NCBI RefSeq assembly: GCF_003945595.2
Contig: NW_024104911.1
Span: 55,226 to 119,225, forward strand
From: Pipra filicauda
Taxonomy: Eukaryota > Chordata > Aves > Passeriformes > Pipridae
Length of the DNA: 64,000 bases
Direction: 5' to 3'
Part shown: one piece after another, positions 60,116 to 64,000 of the stretch
Layout of the letters: each line of letters opens with the position of its first letter
How positions within the stretch are numbered: the stretch's first letter is position 1
The notes under the pieces: model-generated
Told to the model about the DNA's origin: nothing
Database searches by the model: none
Seen by the model: only the letters and a program-made list of their open reading frames with translations
Made by a program: the position numbers and the translations under genes

Positions 60116-60989
60116 ATCAGTCATATACATCTTTAGATTATGTCTTTTCAGGCTTACTCAGTAATTTTACTTAACTTTCCTAATTAATTTTTTTAAGTAC
60201 TCTTATTTTCCACCCTGTGATACCCCACTATAGCCAGCATTTAGTAAGGTTTTATCATAAGCTTCTATAGTGGGAATGCAGCTTGGGAAAATTACTGAAA
60301 CTTTGAGTTTTGTTAAAAAAACTATAATCAACCTTGATATGCTTCAATGATCTCAGACCTGGGGAAGAGAGATATTGCTGAAATGGGACACAAGGAATGC
60401 AGAATTTATGTACCAAAAGGACATAAATTTTGCAGAACCCTGAGACAAAGAAGGAACTAACAAAGACAATTTGGCAATTGTACTGAAACCCTGTCTATCT
60501 GGGAGAAATAATGAAAGCGCCTAAAACATGGACTAATAGCATGAGAAGCAAGAAATCAATAACTAAGATAGAATACTAATTAATGAACTGAATTATGCAA
60601 TTTATAGCCCATGAACATTAATTTCTTTGTTTGATAAAATGTGTAAATTGTGAAAAGTTTTGAAGTTGCACACGCATCTTTAGAGGAGTGATCCCCCATG
60701 AAATAAAGTATTACCTGCTTCCTAGTACTAAAAATAGTATTTGAGAGTTTGATTTATCCTGCCTGACATTTTGGGCTCCAGTAGTGGGTCTGATAGTTTG
60801 GCCAAGCTGGTCTCAGCATTCTTCAACACTAAAAGCAGCAGACCCTCCTTGCTCACTCCTATCAGTGATCAGCAGACCATCCTTGCTCAAACCATCACTG
60901 ACAAGTCATAAACAAGACACAGTTGGAGCTGCTATATCCCTGCTTAGGCAGAGCATCCAGCTTCAGCTGGCACAGCTCCCTGAGCAACA
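60116..60989. other. DNA between the inverted-repeat arms
   Basis: About 0.9 kb with no coding signal. A short direct repeat (cagcagaccctccttgctca / cagcagaccatccttgctca) occurs at 60,836 and 60,871. Confidence 0.45.
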
Positions 60990-61230
60990 CTTGACTGGCA
61001 CCCTGTCACTTTACACTAGAAAAGCCCTGTTCTCAGATTTTAATGGGAGGGACTTCTAACAGCTCCGTCTTGGACAGTGTGTGGGGATTCATCCATTGAG
61101 TGGGGACAGCCATCAAGGTTACTCCTTGAGCCGGAGAGAAAGTGATTTGCCCATGGTCCTGGGAAGGGGAACCATCAATCTCTACTTAATATTTGTTTTC
61201 TTAGCTTTAATATAATTGCTTCAACACTGC
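60990..61230 (-). repeat. Inverted-repeat arm, right copy
   Basis: Its reverse complement carries the string gaagcaattatattaaagct, then accatgggcaaatc, aggagtaaccttgatggct, ccccactcaatgga and tagaagtcc, matching the left copy in order at roughly three quarters identity by eye. Confidence 0.75.
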
Positions 61231-61264
61231 TTCCAAATACTGCACTATGTTTCTAGCTATAATT

Positions 61265-61520
61265 ATCTACAATGTGGAATAAATAATTCTGACTAAAGTA
61301 TTTTAGTATTTATTATTTTAATATTTTAATAACATTTATTATAACATTACTATCTATTGCTGAATATATATAACATGTAATAATGTATTATAAAATATTA
61401 CTTCTATGTATATTTCTATATTATATTTCTATATATATTTCTATATTTCTATATATATATTCTATATTTCCATATATATTTCTATATTTCTATTAATATT
61501 TCTATATTATTATAACTATC
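61265..61520. repeat. TATATTTCTA low-complexity tract
   Basis: AT-only sequence with TATATTTC units just beyond the stop codon of the USP-like gene. Several AATAAA-like strings on the minus strand (for example 61,335-61,340) could serve as its polyadenylation signal. Confidence 0.85.
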
Positions 61521-61539
61521 ATCTACTTAGCAAAATCAT

Positions 61540-63897
61540 TCACTTAGGTCTGAGAAGGCGTGTCGAAAACAAGGATGCCTTCGCTAATAAACGCAGTGCT
61601 AGTCTTCCGTTCTGCTTGAGCCAGGGCCATAATCCAACGCCATCATTGCCAGAGTGCCCTGAATGCTTGTCTGACGTGAATCTCTGGGGCATGGAAACCC
61701 TCCTCTTCTTCTCTGAAGGGCGGTAGTCTGTGTACTGCACAAACTGGCTGTGGCAATCATAGCCCCGCCCTGTTGATCTTCTCTGCTCTCTCTGCCTCTG
61801 TGGGGTTTGCTCCCGAGCAGCCCGGAGCATGAGAGCCTGCTTGGAGCTGGCTTTGGAGGGCCCTGGAACTGCAGTATTCACTAAGACTTGGTCACAACGT
61901 GGAGGACTTGTTCTCTCCCTCTTTCTCTTCCGCAGTGAGCGGTCATAGTCTGTGTACTGCACAAACCGGCTGCGAAGGTTGTAAGTTCCCCGCACAGATC
62001 TGCTTGGCTCCCTCTGCCTCAGCAAGGGTTGCTCCTGAGCAGCCCTGGGAGCGGGAGCCCACCGGCAGATCCTCTTGGAAGGCCTGGCAGCTGTGCTATC
62101 CCTAGGACCACGGTCACGACTTGGAGGACCAGTTCTTCTCTCTGAAGCGTCATCATAGTCTGCGGTGTCCACAGACCAGCTGCGGAGATCCCTGCCCCAC
62201 AGAGGGGATCTGCTCCGGGACCGCTCCCTGCCAGTGTACTTCATGCCCTGCAAAGAGAGCTGTGGAGAGTTCCTGCCCTTTTCTCCTGAAAGGATCAGAG
62301 CAGTGGGGAACCCCTACAAGTTCTGGGACAGGACAGTTTGGGGCCTCCAAAAGGCTCTTTTGGAGGGCTACTAAAACCAAAAGGCCAGAGGCGCACCAAA
62401 GGGATGGATCCAGGTGGGATGCTTTGAGAGGGAGCAGCGTTGTGGCTGTGAAGAAAGGTGCGGTGTGTGAGGGACAAAAGAGAAATGCTGGGATCCCAGA
62501 AAGAAATCCACTATTCCTCTGATGCCCTGACCCACGACCCCAAAGTTACCTTAGTCCTACCAGTCAGACCCTGTGGTCCAACAGAGCCCGCCTGCTTGCT
62601 GCTGGCCACACACTGGCTGAGGAAGGAAGGGGCATGTGATGGTGCCAGTGAGGAAGAAGGCCTTTCTCCAATTCTCAGATCAGAGCATCTGGAGAAAAAC
62701 AAAAGAGTGATCTCAGTTTAGAGCTGTTGTTGCAACCTCCTCTGGGGTTCAGTCATTTTCTCAGAGAGGTTTCTATGACAGAGAGAAGACTTAACCAAGG
62801 ACACTAATGGGAAACTCAGCTAGGGTCTTCCCACCAAGTTTGCCTCTGTCCCAATAAAAACCTCATCTCCATACCTCCCACAGCCTCCATTTCATAAATT
62901 CACAGATTTGTTTGGGTTGCAAGGGACCTTTAACTTTATCTTGTTCCACCCCGCTGTGGTGGGCAGGAACACCCTCCACTATTCCAAGGTTTCTCCAAGC
63001 CCTGTCCAACCTGGCCTTGAACACTTCCAGGGATGGGGCACCCACAGATGCTGTGGTAACCTGTGCCAGTGTCTCAGCACCCTTACAGCAAAGAATTCCT
63101 TCCCAATATCTAGTGTAAACCTGCCCTCTGTTAGCTGAAAACTGATAGCCTTCATCCTGTCGCTACATTCCCTGACAAATGGTGCCTCCCCATCTTTCCT
63201 GGAGGTCCTCTTTAAGTCCTCTTATCTACAAGAGTCAACATCAGAGACCAGGCAAGTAGCAGATTACATCCGGGCCGCAGCCTGAAGCCCAGTAAAGGAC
63301 AGACACGGAGTAGTTCAGATTTGACAGCACTGAATGATGCAGGTAGTAATTTCATTTGATGAGAAAAACACTCAGGAAGGTGAGAAGCACAACTGCAAAT
63401 GAGGAAAAGGAAATGTATTCTGAAGATATTTGAATCCTGGTTATTACCTGGCATAGAACAGCAGGTAGGCTTGCTGCCTGAGAACTGTGTCAATGGAACA
63501 CAGCTCCACAGATTCATCGTCCATCCGGTACCACAATCCATTGCTGGCCTGTAAAAAAAAGGCAAGGATCTCTCCATGGTTTCTCTCCAAAAACACAGGT
63601 AGGAAACTGCCAAACCGAGAGCATGTCAAAACAAATGCAGTCCAGCCACTAAGGAGGCCTTCTGCCCCAAAACTTTGGCTGTCAGTAACACTGACAGGAA
63701 AGTTTATCTTCCCCAGCACACATTTTTCCCCATCGGGAAGGAAGTTACTCTTTTACCTTTGTGTAGCAGAAATAGTGTCCTCCATGACAGCTGGCACCAC
63801 TGTGCACCAGGACAGCATATAAGGAGTAGAGGAGTGGTTCTCCATCTGCCTGAGACATGTATGGGCGAAGATCCAAGTACTCCGGATACTCTACAAC
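61540..63897 (-). CDS. USP-type deubiquitinase, last four exons (5' part outside the window)
   Basis: USP enzymes cleave ubiquitin from proteins with a Cys-His-Asp/Asn triad. Four minus-strand exons with GT-AG borders join in phase: 63,897-63,757; 63,548-63,448; 62,688-62,550; 62,247-61,540 (stop TGA), 362 residues in total. The first carries [25 protein letters not shown] and the catalytic-His box GGHYFCY; the second [14 protein letters not shown] with the catalytic Asp, and [10 protein letters not shown], the end of the domain. These resemble the USP36/USP42/USP17-like branch. The third exon is Ser-rich without known motifs. The last encodes an Arg/Ser-rich basic tail (RSRSRSP) with three loose modules, two containing FVQYTDY. 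The Cys box lies beyond the right edge. All borders and frames are intact, so the gene is probably functional as far as visible; which family member it is I cannot say. Confidence 0.85.
62897..63205 (-). repeat. CR1 LINE 3' end in an intron of the USP-like gene
   Basis: Reads tttgggttgcaagggacctt, ctccaagccctgtccaacct, ttccagggatggggcaccca in inverted CR1 orientation. It lies wholly within the intron between 62,688 and 63,448 and leaves the splice sites intact. Confidence 0.85.
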
Positions 63898-64000
63898 CTA
63901 TGGAGAGACCAAGAGGGCTCAGAAATGACCCTGGTCTGTGACATGAAATAGCCTACCAAGTGCAGGGGCCAGTCCAGGTGTATCGATACATCTCTGGGGC
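63898..64000 (-). other. Intron sequence of the USP-like gene to the window edge
   Basis: The acceptor ctctccatag ends at 63,898. The next upstream exon is not recognisable within the remaining hundred bases. Confidence 0.6.

Overview
The window looks like bird nuclear DNA, most likely from a passerine. Evidence: many CR1 LINE fragments ending in the bird-type ATTCTATG octamer; an interstitial TTAGGG-type array; class II (betaretrovirus-like) and class I endogenous retroviruses; split genes with GT-AG introns; and a decayed C2H2 zinc-finger gene of the type expanded in songbirds. No prokaryotic operons, rRNA, tRNA or CRISPR arrays are visible. The species and lineage calls are inference.

Layout. 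1-5.9 kb is AT-rich non-coding DNA with two CR1 tails. 5,942-11,842 is a class II endogenous retrovirus (LTR, lysine-tRNA-like primer site, GC-rich leader, broken gag, pol lacking protease and most of the RT palm, no env, 3' LTR) flanked by an exact 6-bp duplication. 11.85-20.0 kb is featureless. 20.0-24.7 kb holds a CR1 copy, a trinucleotide microsatellite, a ~490-bp telomere-like array, a zinc-finger pseudogene and a relic of MHC class II beta exon 2. 25.2-26.46 kb is a CCTTG-type satellite whose last third is inverted. 26.5-36.0 kb is non-coding, with minisatellites and T-rich tracts.

36,058-39,939 is a second, unrelated class II element. Its two 379-bp LTRs are essentially identical, yet it carries only a matrix-capsid gag with two frame breaks, no zinc knuckle and no pol. 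About 0.5 kb further, on the minus strand, lies a complete five-exon acrosin-type serine protease gene (43,021-40,468) whose catalytic His reads Asn and whose activation site lacks the usual Arg.

43.2-51.1 kb is a wreck of a class I endogenous retrovirus. Its PR-RT-RNase H part lies on the minus strand and its integrase-env part on the plus strand. It has been hit by two copies of one LTR family in opposite orientation and by a CR1. 51.6-52.6 kb is an olfactory receptor with two single-base breaks. 53.8-55.8 kb is an old CR1 containing a 698-bp solo LTR. 56.2-59.0 kb is an olfactory receptor pseudogene split by a younger CR1 with a 588-codon reverse-transcriptase frame. 59.9-61.2 kb holds a pair of inverted ~230-bp repeats. 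From 61,540 to the right edge run the last four exons of a minus-strand USP-type deubiquitinase gene that continues outside the window.

Only the acrosin-like and USP-like genes look capable of giving full-length products. Everything else is decayed gene or transposon. The mix of MHC, zinc-finger, olfactory-receptor and germline-type gene families with satellites and nested insertions suggests a repeat-rich, fast-turning-over chromosome region.
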